A DNA stretch of 43,561 nt from positions 1-43,561 of the forward strand of contig NZ_MKJY01000543.1 of NCBI RefSeq assembly GCF_001942465.1. The letters are read 5' to 3'. Numbering within the stretch: the stretch's first letter is position 1; each line of letters opens with the position of its first letter. The notes under the pieces were generated by a model. That model made no database searches. It worked only from the letters and a program-made list of their open reading frames with translations, and was not told the DNA's origin. Made by a program: the position numbers and the translations under genes. Positions 35,287 through 43,561 of this stretch are shown piece after piece. Source of the stretch: Actinomadura sp. CNU-125 (GTDB taxonomy: Bacteria > Actinomycetota > Actinomycetes > Streptosporangiales > Streptosporangiaceae).

Positions 35287-35925
35287 TCAGGAGCGGGTGA
35301 TGAGGCCGCGTTCCAGCGCGGTGACGACCGCGTGGGTGCGGTCGCCGACGTCGAGCTTGGCGAAGACGCGCAGCAGGTGGGTCTTCACGGTGGCCTCCGC
35401 GATGACCAGCCGCCGGCCGATCTCGGCGTTGGACAGGCCGTCGGCGACCGCGTTGAGGACGTCGACCTCGCGGGCGGTCAGCGCGACGGGCGCGGGCCGC
35501 CGCATCCGGGCCACGAGCCGCTGCGCGACGCGCGGCGCCAGGACCGTCTCGCCGCGCGCGGCGGACCGGACGGCGTCGATGAGCTGGTCGCGGGTGGTGT
35601 CCTTGAGGAGGTAGCCGACGGCCCCGGCCTCCACCGCCCGCTCGATGTCGTCGTCGGTGTCGTAGGTGGTGAGGATCAGCACGCGGGTGCCGGGCCCCGC
35701 CGACACGATCCGGGCGGTCGCGGCGACGCCGTCCAGGTCGGGCATCCGCAGGTCGAGGAGCGCCACGTCGGGACGGTGCCGCGCCACGAGCTCGACCGCC
35801 TCGCGGCCGTCGGCGGCCTCGCCGACGACGGTGATGGCGGGTTCGGCGGCCAGCAGCGCGACGACCCCGGCGCGCATCGCCGGATGGTCGTCGGCGACGA
35901 TGACCCGCAGTTCGGCTTCGGGCAT
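35287..35925 (-). CDS. NarL/LuxR-type response regulator
   Basis: 212 residues. Receiver domain with the acidic pair Asp12/Asp13, phosphorylated Asp58 in ALLDLRMPD, Thr in LILTTYDT and Lys108 in YLLKDT. A LuxR-type HTH follows (LTAREVDVLNAVADGLSNAE, then IGRRLVIAEATVKTHLLRVF). It is directly downstream of the sensor kinase (six-base gap) and of an FtsX-type ABC exporter, and probably activates that exporter in response to a cell-envelope signal. Confidence 0.95.
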   Translation of the reverse strand: MPEAELRVIVADDHPAMRAGVVALLAAEPAITVVGEAADGREAVELVARHRPDVALLDLRMPDLDGVAATARIVSAGPGTRVLILTTYDTDDDIERAVEAGAVGYLLKDTTRDQLIDAVRSAARGETVLAPRVAQRLVARMRRPAPVALTAREVDVLNAVADGLSNAEIGRRLVIAEATVKTHLLRVFAKLDVGDRTHAVVTALERGLITRS

Positions 35926-35931
35926 GGCGTG

Positions 35932-37086
35932 TCACTCCTCGACGGGCGGGACGGGCGGCGGCCCGACGGGCAGGACGGCGAGGACGCGGGTGCCGTCGCC
36001 GGGCGAACTGGTCACGGTGAGCTCGCCGCCCAGCTCGGCGAGGCGGCGGCGCATCCCGGCGAGGCCGAACCCGCGGGCGGCGGCGACGTCGAAGCCGCGG
36101 CCGTCGTCGGTGACCTCCAGCTCGACGGCGTCCGGCCAGCCGGTGAGGACGACGCTCACCGCGGCCGCGGCGGCGTGCTTGCGGACGTTGGCGAGCGACT
36201 CCTGGGTGCAGCGCAGCAGCGCGATCCGGGTCGCCTGGTCGCAGTCGACGTCGGCGAGGTCGCCGTCGACGGCCAGGCCGGTGTCCTCGGCGAACCGGTC
36301 GAGGGTGCGGCGCAGCGTCCGGGCGATCGAGCCGGACGCGTCCCGCTGGACCGAGCCGACCAGGACGCGCGCCTCCGCGAGGTTCTCGCGCGCGGTCCGC
36401 TCGATCGACACGAGCCGGGCGGAGGTCCCCGGATCGTCCGCGAGGTCCGCCCGCGCCGCCTCGGCCAGGACGACGATGGACGCCAGGCCCTGCGCGAGCG
36501 TGTCGTGGATCTCCCTGGCGAACCGGTCGCGTTCCTGCGCCGCGCCCTCCCGGCGGTGCGCGTCGGCGAGTTCGAGCCGGGCCGCGGCCAGTTCCTCCGC
36601 GAGCCGCCTGGACCGTTCCGCGGCCCGCCTGAGCAGCAGGTGCACGAACGCGCCGAGCACCGCCCCGGCGGCGAAGGCGGCCGCGGTCACGACCTGGTTC
36701 CCGGCGAGCGGATCGCCCGTCCGCACGGCGCCGCCCGCGAGGGTCGCGGCGGCCCCCAGCGCGCTGACCGCGACGGCGCGCGGGACCGTCGGGGCGAACA
36801 GCCAGAACGTCGGGAGCGACACGACGAACAGGGACGCGCCGCCGCCCCGCAGGTAGGCGACGGCGCCGAGCCCGGCGACGAGGACCGCCAGGAACGCCGT
36901 CCGGTGGCGCGGGAACCGCAGCGCGGCGAGGTGGGCGGCGCCGAGCGCGATCGGCGCCCAGATCGCCCAGTGCCGCAGGGCGCCGTCGTCCTGCAGCCCG
37001 GCGGCCGCGTAGGGCGCCGCACCGAACAGCAGCCACAGGACGGTGTTCCATCGCAGGATGCGGAACCGGTCGTCGGGGGGCGCCAT
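35932..37086 (-). CDS. Sensor histidine kinase (NarL-system, HisKA_3 type)
   Basis: 384 residues. Five or six N-terminal membrane segments (residues about 10-155) are followed by a signalling helix and the HisKA_3 motif FAREIHDTLAQGLASIV with phosphorylated His194. Then comes a HATPase domain with ESLANVRKHAAA (N-box) and VTDDGRGFD (G1), ending in a Pro-rich tail. ATG 37086 has AAGGTGA six bases upstream; GTG 37095, with GAGGAAA, is an alternative three residues longer. It has almost no extracellular loops, so it is likely an intramembrane sensor working with the ABC exporter encoded just upstream. Confidence 0.93.
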   Translation of the reverse strand: MAPPDDRFRILRWNTVLWLLFGAAPYAAAGLQDDGALRHWAIWAPIALGAAHLAALRFPRHRTAFLAVLVAGLGAVAYLRGGGASLFVVSLPTFWLFAPTVPRAVAVSALGAAATLAGGAVRTGDPLAGNQVVTAAAFAAGAVLGAFVHLLLRRAAERSRRLAEELAAARLELADAHRREGAAQERDRFAREIHDTLAQGLASIVVLAEAARADLADDPGTSARLVSIERTARENLAEARVLVGSVQRDASGSIARTLRRTLDRFAEDTGLAVDGDLADVDCDQATRIALLRCTQESLANVRKHAAAAAVSVVLTGWPDAVELEVTDDGRGFDVAAARGFGLAGMRRRLAELGGELTVTSSPGDGTRVLAVLPVGPPPVPPVEE

Positions 37087-37135
37087 GGTGATCACCTTAC
37101 GTTTCCTCTCCGCGCGTCGGTCCGGACGGCGGCCG

Positions 37136-39655
37136 TTATCCGCGCTCGCCCGCGACCGCGGCGGCGGGACGGTCGCGCAGCAGCGCGAGCGTGGGCAGCA
37201 GCGTCGCGGCCAGGGTCAGCCCGAGCGCGGCGGCGATCACCGCGGCCAGGATCCACGGGGAGCCCGCCGGGACCGGGGCGTCCAGGACGCTCAGGCTCAG
37301 CGGCACCAGCGTCGCCGCGGCGACCAGCAGTCCCGCCGCGACGCCGACCGCGGTGACCAGCAGCGCCTCCACCGCCATCATGCGGAGCACCTGCCGCCGC
37401 GCGGCGCCCGCGAGCCGCAGCAGCCCGAACTCGCGCCGCCGCTCCCCCGTCGCGATGATCTGGGCGTTGACCAGGGCGATCGCGGCGTAGCCGACGACGA
37501 CGGCGAGGACGAGCCAGGCCATCCACGCCTGCGTGTCGTCCTGCTCGGCGCGCAGTTCCGACAGCGTCTCCCGGTCGACGACCCGCAGGCCGGGGCCGGT
37601 CTCGGCGAGCGCACGGGCGAGCCGGGCCCGGTCGGCGCCGGGCTCGGCCGTCACCAGGATCTGCGGGACGAGACCGCCGTCGGTGTGGGGCAGCAGGCTC
37701 TCCGCGGGGAGCAGCGCCGTCTCGTAGCCGGGCCGGGACGCCACGGTCGCGACGAGTTCGAGGGCGGCGCGACTGCCGTCGCCGAGCCGCATCGGGACCG
37801 TGTCGCCGATCTCGTAGGGTCCGGCGTACCGCTCGGGCAGCGCGACCGTCGCACCGTCGAGGGCGTCCAGGCTGCCGCTCGCGGCGCGGAACGCCGTCGT
37901 CGGTTCCACCGCGCCCGCGGTGACGCCGAGCAGCGCCATCGTGGGCGGCTGCGGGGCGCCCTCGCCCGCGTCGCCCTCGTGGACGAGCGGCCCGGACAGT
38001 TCCGCGGGTTCGATGTAACCGGTGCTGGTGACCTGCGCCGACGCCGCCGCGACACCGGGGTGCCGGGCGATCTCGCCGACCGTCGCCGGGGACAGGCCAC
38101 CGGCGGCGGAGGTGACCGCCAGGTCGGCGCGCAGACCGTCCTCGAACGCGTCCCGCGCCCCCTTCGCCTGCGTGGTCTGCATGTAGACCAGCGACAGGGC
38201 CAGCCCGGCGGCCAGCATCACCGGCACCACCACGCCGGTCAGCCGCGCGATGCGGGCCCGGGCGTTCTCGGTGGCCAGGTGACCGGCGAATCCGGTCACG
38301 GCGCGCAGCGGCCGGCGCAGCGCCGCCGTCACGACCGCGGCCAGGACGGGCCCCAGCAGCGCGACCCCGGCCGTCCACACCATCGCGGCGGGGGTCGCGA
38401 CCCCGGCCGCGTCGGGACCGTCCGCCCGGGCCGTGCCCAGCGCCAGGGCCGCGCCGCCCGCGACGAACCCCAGCCCCGCGACGATCCGGACCGTCCCGAA
38501 CCGGCGCTTCTCCACGGACGCCTCCGCGAGCGCCTCGACGGGACGGGTGCGGGCCGCGCCGTGCGCCGCGACGAACGCGGCGGCCAGTGCGGTGAGCAGC
38601 GCGGTGCACACTCCGGCGATCAGCGGGACGCTCCCCGCCCGGTACGCCAGCGTCTCCGGCACCGCGCCCGCCTCGGCGAACGCGGCGAGCAGCCACCGCC
38701 CGACGTACGGGCCGGGCAGGCAGGCGAGCCCGGTGGCGGCGGCCGCGAGCAGCATCGTCTCGCCGACGACCGACCGGCGGACCTGGCCGGGGGTGGCGCC
38801 GACGGCCCGCAGCAGCGCCGTCTCGCGCTGCCGCCGCCGGATCGCCAGACCCAGCGTCGCGGCCACGCCGAACACCGTCACCATGGCCGACAGCCCGCCG
38901 AACGCCGCGGCGAGGGGGATCAGGTCCTCGCCCTCGGACATGACGCCCGGGTCCTCCGCGCGGCCCCGCTCGTCGCCGGTCAGCACGGCGGCCTGCCGTC
39001 CGTCCACCACGGCGGCGACGTCGCGCTTCACCGCCGCCGCGTCGGTCCCCGGCGCGGTGAACACGCCGAGGGAGTCGACCTTGCCGGGACGTCCGGTGGC
39101 CCGTCCGGCCTCGGCGTCGGTCAGGTAGATCGCGCCCGCGCCATCGACCAGCCCGGACACCCGGTAGCGCGCCGCGCCGCCGCCCACGAGCAGCTCGACC
39201 GTCGCGCCGACGCCCGTCCCGAACCCGGCGGGCAGCACGACCTCCCCGGCCTCGGACGGTGCCGCACCCCGGACGAGCGCGGCGGGTGCGAGCCGCGCCG
39301 ACGACCAGCCGTGCCCGGTCAGCTCCCGGCCGTCGTCCGTCCGCCGGACGGGGAACGACACGTCGGCCGCCACGCCGGTCACGCCGGGCACGGCCGCCAG
39401 CTCGTCCGCCAGTCCCGCGTCCAGCGGGACCCGCTCGGCGAACACCTCGTCGGAGGCGGTGCCGTGGTAGCGCTGGTCCCCGGTCACCACGATCGGCGCG
39501 GCGCCGAGCCGCTGCGGCGGCGCCGCCCGGTGGATCCCGGACTCCAGCAGCCCGCCGCAGCCGATCACGATCACGGCGCCGAGGAACATCGCGACGAACG
39601 CGGCGAGGTACCCGCCCGCGTGGAAGCGCAGCATGCGCAACGAAATGCCGATCAC
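37136..39655 (-). CDS. FtsX-like ABC transporter permease (MacB/BceB kind)
   Basis: 839 residues. An N-terminal membrane helix (GGYLAAFVAMFLGAVIVIGC) and a large extracytoplasmic domain come first. Three membrane helices with the FtsX pattern (LAAAFGGLSAMVTVFGVAAT, then LAIRRRQRETALLRAVGATP) follow, then a second set, a second outer domain, and a C-terminal FtsX unit (GERRREFGLLRLAGAARRQV). The duplicated FtsX architecture is typical of actinomycete exporters. GTG GTG at 39658/39655 overlaps the ATPase stop; the second is better placed behind GGGAG. Together with the ATPase and the two-component system it resembles antibiotic- or envelope-stress export modules. The frame is unbroken throughout. 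Confidence 0.92.
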   Translation of the reverse strand: MIGISLRMLRFHAGGYLAAFVAMFLGAVIVIGCGGLLESGIHRAAPPQRLGAAPIVVTGDQRYHGTASDEVFAERVPLDAGLADELAAVPGVTGVAADVSFPVRRTDDGRELTGHGWSSARLAPAALVRGAAPSEAGEVVLPAGFGTGVGATVELLVGGGAARYRVSGLVDGAGAIYLTDAEAGRATGRPGKVDSLGVFTAPGTDAAAVKRDVAAVVDGRQAAVLTGDERGRAEDPGVMSEGEDLIPLAAAFGGLSAMVTVFGVAATLGLAIRRRQRETALLRAVGATPGQVRRSVVGETMLLAAAATGLACLPGPYVGRWLLAAFAEAGAVPETLAYRAGSVPLIAGVCTALLTALAAAFVAAHGAARTRPVEALAEASVEKRRFGTVRIVAGLGFVAGGAALALGTARADGPDAAGVATPAAMVWTAGVALLGPVLAAVVTAALRRPLRAVTGFAGHLATENARARIARLTGVVVPVMLAAGLALSLVYMQTTQAKGARDAFEDGLRADLAVTSAAGGLSPATVGEIARHPGVAAASAQVTSTGYIEPAELSGPLVHEGDAGEGAPQPPTMALLGVTAGAVEPTTAFRAASGSLDALDGATVALPERYAGPYEIGDTVPMRLGDGSRAALELVATVASRPGYETALLPAESLLPHTDGGLVPQILVTAEPGADRARLARALAETGPGLRVVDRETLSELRAEQDDTQAWMAWLVLAVVVGYAAIALVNAQIIATGERRREFGLLRLAGAARRQVLRMMAVEALLVTAVGVAAGLLVAAATLVPLSLSVLDAPVPAGSPWILAAVIAAALGLTLAATLLPTLALLRDRPAAAVAGERG

Positions 39656-40494
39656 CACAGCTCCCGCACGTTCTCGTCGCCGCCCGCGCCGCCCGCGCGC
39701 CCGTCCCGTCCCCGGCCTGCGGCGCCTCGCCGCGCAGCCGGGTCATCCACTCGGCCACCCGCTCGGTCGTGGGCCGGTTCAGCGCGCCCGCGATCCGGCC
39801 GTCCGACAGGAACACCACCCGGTCGGCGTACGAGGCCGCCACCGGTCGTGGGTGACCATGACGACCGTCCGTCCCGCGTCCGCGACGACCTCCCGCAGCA
39901 GCGCCAGCACCCCGCGCGCGTTGCCGGTGTCGAGCGCGCCGGTCGGCTCGTCGCCGAAGATCACCGCGGGCCGGGTGACCAGCGCCCGGGCGATCGCCAC
40001 CCGCTGCTGCTGCCCGCCCGACAGTTCCGCGGGGCGGTGGCCGCGCCGGTCGCCAGCCCGACCCGCTCCAGCACGTCCGCCACCGCGTCCCGGTCTGGCC
40101 GCCGCCCCGCCAGCCGCAGCGGCAGCGTCACGTTGTCCACCACGGTCAGCGCCGGAAGCAGGTTGAACGCCTGGAACACGAACCCGATCCGCTCGCGGCG
40201 CAGCCGGGTGAGGGCCCGCTCGCCGAGCGAGCCCAGGTCCGTACCGTCCAGCCGCACCGATCCGGACGTCGGCCGCTCCAGTCCCGCCGCGCAGTGCAGG
40301 AACGTGCTCTTGCCCGAACCGGACGCGCCCATCACCGCGGTGAACGTCCCGCGCGGCAGCCCGACGGTCAGGCCGTCCAGGGCCGCCGTCCCGCGCTTGG
40401 GACCTCCGTACACCTTGCGCACGGCCTGCAGCCGCACCACCTCGTCCGGCTCCGTGACCGGACTCCCGCTCGCCGACTCCGCAACTCTCGTCAT
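39652..40494 (-). pseudogene. ABC transporter ATP-binding protein (LolD/MacB type), three frameshifts
   Basis: About 281 residues. The first frame gives [13 protein letters not shown], Walker [11 protein letters not shown] and the Q-loop [15 protein letters not shown]. Near 40044 a base is missing; the second frame gives [20 protein letters not shown] and Walker [13 protein letters not shown], then VMVTHD. Near 39844 another is missing; the third frame gives [17 protein letters not shown]. Between about 39680 and 39712 a third slip returns to the first frame, which ends GGDENVRELW with TGA overlapping the permease GTG. Three deletions in 350 bases of a gene whose motifs are all intact suggest sequence errors. 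ATG 40494 is my start; no ribosome site is evident. It powers the FtsX permease. Confidence 0.82.
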
Positions 40495-40580
40495 GCCGTC
40501 AATGCTGGTCGCGGGGGCGGCACCGCCGACAGCCTCGACCGGCTGAACCCGTTGTCCACCGACCGGTGGACGGCGCACTA

Positions 40581-40620
40581 CTTGACACTTCATAGCAAGT
40601 ACTTGCTATCGTCCGTCAAG
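40581..40620. promoter_or_regulatory. Divergent promoter with nested palindromes
   Basis: The exact 18-base palindrome ATAGCAAGTACTTGCTAT (40592-40609) is flanked at five bases on each side by CTTGAC and GTCAAG. Rightward, TTGACA (40582-40587) and TATCGT (40607-40612) are 19 bases apart, ending seven bases before GTG 40620. Leftward, TTGACG and TATGAA mirror them toward the ABC gene. The regulator is probably the HTH protein at 40620. Confidence 0.68.
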
Positions 40621-41078
40621 TGACGACCACCGACGAACACGTCGAACTGGCGGCCGAGCTGGCCGGACTGCTGGAAACACGGCTCCTGGACCCGCTGGAG
40701 ATCCTGCTGACGTCCGGCGAACTCCTCGAACCGATCAGGGACCGCCTGCGCGTGGAGGCCGAGGTCTGGGCCGCCCAGCTGCTCGGCCCCGACCGGCAGC
40801 GGGCCACCGCGACCGCGGCCCGGCTCATCGCGGCGCTGTTCCCCGGCGACGCGCCCTTCGACCCGCCCGCCGCATGGTGGCGCACCGCGCTGGGACGCGC
40901 CGTGGCGCGCGTGACCGGCCACCCCGCGGCGGACGCCGTGCCGTACTCGACCGCCGGAGCGATGCTCGGCATCACCCGGCAGGGCGTCCACGACCTGGTC
41001 AAACGCGGCAAGCTCGGCAGGCACCCGGACGGCGGCGTCACGACCTCCTCCATCCGCGACCGACTCGACCGCCCGTAG
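40620..41078 (+). CDS. Small HTH DNA-binding protein
   Basis: 152 residues. The N-terminal two-thirds are helical (EHVELAAELAGLLETRLLDP, ALFPGD, WWRTALGRAVARVTG). The C-terminus is an excisionase/MerR-like HTH: VPYSTAGAMLGITRQGVHDL, then VKRGKLGRHPDGG. GTG 40620 has no ribosome site and lies seven bases past a -10, so the mRNA is probably leaderless. It is nine bases upstream of the alpha/beta hydrolase gene and forms an operon with it. The palindrome in its promoter is the likely binding site, giving autoregulation and perhaps control of the divergent ABC exporter. I know of no characterised homologue. Confidence 0.75.
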   Translation: MTTTDEHVELAAELAGLLETRLLDPLEILLTSGELLEPIRDRLRVEAEVWAAQLLGPDRQRATATAARLIAALFPGDAPFDPPAAWWRTALGRAVARVTGHPAADAVPYSTAGAMLGITRQGVHDLVKRGKLGRHPDGGVTTSSIRDRLDRP

Positions 41079-41087
41079 GAGCGCACC

Positions 41088-41955
41088 GTGCCCGCACGAG
41101 ACTCGATCATCGACGACCGTCCCGTCCGCCTCGCCGTCCGCGACCACGGCGGCGACGGCCCGCCCGTCCTGCTCCTGCACGGACTCGGCGGCACGCTGCT
41201 GCACTGGAACGCGCTCGCACCGCTGCTCACCGGCGCCCACCGGGTCGTCGCCATGGACCTGCGCGGCCACGGGCTGTCCGGTGACGGGCCGTGGGACTGG
41301 GAGGCGGTCCTGGACGACGTGCAGGCGGTCATCGACCGCCTCGAACTGCGGGCGCCCCTCCTGGTCGGCCACTCCCTCGGCGGCATGGTCGCCGTGCGGT
41401 GGGCGCTGCGGCACCCGGACGGGCCCGGCATCGTCAACCTCGACGGCCTGCGCTCCGCCGAGACCGACCCGCACCACTACGACGGCATCGCACCGGACGA
41501 ACTGGTTTCGCTGCTCGCCGAACTGAAGGCCGTCTTCGACGCCCAGGCCGAGGCGATGGCCCGGCCGCTCGCCGAGCGCACGCCGCGCTGCTCCCCGAGC
41601 GGGCGCTGCGCACCACCGGCGAAGGCGTCCACGTCCGGCCGGACGCCGCGCTCGCCGGGCAGGTCCGGTACGACCCGCACTTCCGGGACGGCGTCCCGGC
41701 CGTGGCCGGCGTCCGCTGCCCGGCCCTGTTCGTCCTCGCCACCGAGAACCTGCCCGGCCTGCCCGGACGCGTCGGCGACCTCATGCCCGCGCTCCGCGCC
41801 GGCCTCCGCCGCGACCTGCTCCCCCTCCTCGCCGACCGGCCCCACCTGCGCGTCCTCGAACTGGACGCGAGCCACGACATGGTCGCCGAACGCCCGAGCG
41901 GATCGCCCGGGCCGTCCTGGAGCACTACTCCGCGAACGCGACCGTCGAGCGGTAG
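41088..41955 (+). pseudogene. Alpha/beta hydrolase, two frameshifts
   Basis: About 289 residues from GTG 41088 (AGGAG seven bases upstream). Oxyanion strand VLLLHGLGGT, then MDLRGHGLS, the nucleophile elbow GHSLGG (Ser near residue 95) and Asp in VNLDGLRS. After LAERT near 41581 one base is missing; the second frame continues AALLPERALRTTGEGVHVRP to LELDASHDMVAERP, which supplies the catalytic His. Near 41894 another is missing, restoring ERIARAVLEHYSANATVER and a stop at 41955. Substrate unknown. The end overlaps the GH20 stop by 31 bases tail to tail. Confidence 0.82.
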
Positions 41956-43561
41956 TGGCCGCGCCAGCCGAGCGCCTCCCACCACGCCGGATGGCAGGCG
42001 AGCCGGACGCGGTGGCCGTCCCACCCCGTCCGTCCGGGCGTCCACGCCTTCTCGGCGATGCCCGCGAGCCTCGGCAGCAGCAGGAACGCGAGGTCGTCGA
42101 ACCCCTCGACCGTCTCGCACCAGATCGCCGCCTCGACGCCCGCGAGGCGCGCACCGGCCGGGATCTCGGCGAGCGTGCCGGGCGTCCAGTCGAACAGCTC
42201 ACGGCAGGTGCGCGGCTCGTACGACTCGTGCCCCACGACCGTGCGCCGCGCGGTCTGCGCCGCGTCCCGCGAATCCTCCGCGTACCGCCGGTCGAGGTAC
42301 AGGACGCTGCTCGCCGACGCGAGCACCGGCGCCCCGGCGGCGACGGCCGCCGGGACGTCGCGCGCCGACTCGGCGAACGCCGCCGCCATCGCCTCGACCA
42401 GCGCGTGGTACTCCGACGGGATCCGCTCGCGGGCGGCGTCGGCGTCGAACTCGTCGCCCGCACCGACCCACTCCTGCACCACGTCCGCCGGGTCGAGCGC
42501 CCCCGAACGCGCCGCCTCCTGCCACGCGACGACCCGCTTGCCGGTCGCCCGTCCGGCCTCCAGCGCGCGCGCCGCGAACTCCCGGTACAGCTCGTCGGGC
42601 ATGCCGAACGCCTCGTCCCCGCCGATGTGCACGAACGGCCCCGGCGCGAGCGCCGCGACCTCCCGCAGCACGTCGTCGACGAACCGCCACGTCGCGTCCC
42701 CGCGCGGATGCAGGTACGCGAGGAGCTTGTGCACCGGCTCGTCCGGCCCCTGCAGTCCGGGGTACGCGCGGACGGCCGCGAGCGTGTGCCCCGGCATGTC
42801 GAGCTCCGGCACGACGGTGACGAACCGCGCCTCCGCGTACTCGACGATCTCGCGGAAGTCGTCCCGCGTGTAGTAGGGCCGGACGCCCTCGTCGGCGTGC
42901 GTCAGCCGACCAGGCCAGTTCGCCGGATCGGTCAGCCCCGGCCACCCGCCGATCTCCAGCCGCCACGCCTGGCTGTCGGTGAGATGCAGGTGCAGGACGT
43001 GAACTTGTAGAGGGCGAGCAGGTCGACGACCTTCTTCACCTGGTCGACGGTGAAGAACCGCCGGACCACGTCGAGGGACAGCCCCCGCCACGCGAACGCG
43101 GGCCCGTCCGCGATCCGCACCCGGGGCACGACGCCCCCGCCGTCCCCGTCCGGCCGGACGAGCTGCGCGAACGTCACCGCCCCCCGGAACACCCCCTCGA
43201 CGTCCCCGGCCGTGACCGTGGCCCCGCCGCCGTCCGCGACCAGCTCGCACCCCTCCCGCCCCCCGAAGTCGCCGATCCCACCACCCCCCGCACCGGACGA
43301 GCCGTCGCCAGCGCCGTAAGCACCGGGAACACCCGCCTCGACACCGGACGAGCCGTTCGGTGCGCGTCGCCAGACACAGCCGACACATCACCCGACGCGC
43401 CACCGGCAAGGCCATCGGCACCGGGAACACCCGCCTCAACATCGGACGCCCCGACGCCGCGGCCCGTCCGCCGGACACAGCCGACACATCACCCAACGGA
43501 CCACCGGCACCGGACGAGCCGTCGGCTGGAGCGGGATCGGGGGCGGGATGGAAGGTGCCGG
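41925..43561 (-). pseudogene. GH20 beta-N-acetylhexosaminidase, frameshifted and cut by window
   Basis: Exo-acting enzyme that removes N-acetylglucosamine or N-acetylgalactosamine. The C-terminal 355 residues carry LHLHLTDSQAWRLEIGGWP, VVPELDMPGHTLAAV, the catalytic pair in HIGGDEAFG (Asp-Glu), VVAWQEAA and the final WEALGWRGHYRSTVAFAE. Near 43000 one base is missing; the other frame gives the conserved FAWRGLSLDVVRRFFTVDQV, then KKVVDLLALYKF. Further 5' comes a Gly/Ser/Ala-rich region with tandem repeats and probably one more slip near 43390. The start lies beyond the right edge. No signal peptide is visible in the window. It may serve chitin or peptidoglycan recycling. Confidence 0.82.
43291..43525. 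repeat. About 100-bp imperfect tandem repeat in the GH20 linker
   Basis: GACACAGCCGACACATCACC occurs at 43373 and 43474 (101 bases apart). GCACCGGGAACACCCGCCTC occurs at 43320 and 43418 (98 apart). CACCGGACGAGCCGT occurs at 43291, 43342 and 43508. On the minus strand they encode Gly/Ser/Ala/Val-rich stretches such as GDVSAVSG, VEAGVPGA and NGSSG. Confidence 0.65.

Noticed and set aside
35263..35614. C-terminal extension of the DppF-like ATPase by 117 residues
   Set aside because: It would lie antisense over the conserved HTH of the response regulator; the family ends near the PYTR motif, so a slip near 35230 is more likely.
33911..37051. Minus-strand open frame of more than 1000 codons across ABC and two-component genes
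   Set aside because: Arg/Pro/Gly-rich composition typical of wrong frames in GC-rich DNA; real genes in other frames explain the region.
1..43561. tRNA genes, CRISPR arrays, insertion sequences or prophage integrases
   Set aside because: Looked for cloverleaf ends, regularly spaced short repeats, terminal inverted repeats and DDE or tyrosine recombinase motifs; none was found.

Overview
The window reads as chromosomal DNA of a high-GC, multicellular actinomycete. Coding regions are strongly GC-biased at third codon positions, and GTG starts and 1-4 base gene overlaps are common. Families such as DUF574-type methyltransferases, Rv0361-like membrane proteins, PucR/CdaR-type regulators and permease-ATPase fusions of Opp transporters fit that group. 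A Thermomonosporaceae (Actinomadura-like) host is my guess; nothing in the window proves it.

Layout. (1) 1-3458: a catabolic operon of aldehyde dehydrogenase (cut by the left edge), class III CoA-transferase and CitE-type lyase. (2) 3455-4427: a self-controlled TetR gene with a DUF5360-like membrane protein and a perfect operator. (3) 4544-9243: accessory genes, namely a DUF574 methyltransferase, a SMI1/KNR4 protein, a MerR/SDR pair with a MerR-type promoter, two tiny proteins (one with a Tat signal) and an AraC regulator. This stretch is flanked by a truncated and a complete copy of the start of a Crp/Fnr gene. (4) 9570-12989: a three-gene operon of Crp/Fnr regulator, class III nucleotide-cyclase-like protein and a large P-loop/helical-repeat protein. 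The cyclase C-terminus and the P-loop protein N-terminus share a short Gly/Asn/Gln motif like amyloid signalling sequences. This is the best candidate for an unusual system. (5) 12990-15440: secreted beta-propeller and a divergent PucR-type regulator. (6) 15481-21121: a five-gene acyl-CoA degradation operon (FadD, FadE, crotonase, double VOC protein, second FadE). (7) 21651-25521: secreted HNH-like protein, proline-rich membrane protein, FAD oxidase and a membrane protein. (8) 25615-35262: a beta-glucoside locus with GH1, GH3, TetR and an Opp-type ABC importer. One near-identical 22-bp operator lies before GH1 and between tetR and the importer. (9) 35287-40494: a MacB/FtsX-type ABC exporter with a two-component system. 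(10) 40620-43561: a small HTH protein with alpha/beta hydrolase, then a GH20 hexosaminidase running off the right edge.

A strong caveat applies to the whole window. At least fifteen genes or gene segments change reading frame by one or two bases inside otherwise conserved domains, nearly always as an apparent single-base deletion in a GC-rich run. The density points to residual sequencing indels rather than mass gene decay. I list these genes as pseudogene (broken as written) and say where the frame changes. No tRNA, rRNA, CRISPR array, integrase or transposase was seen.
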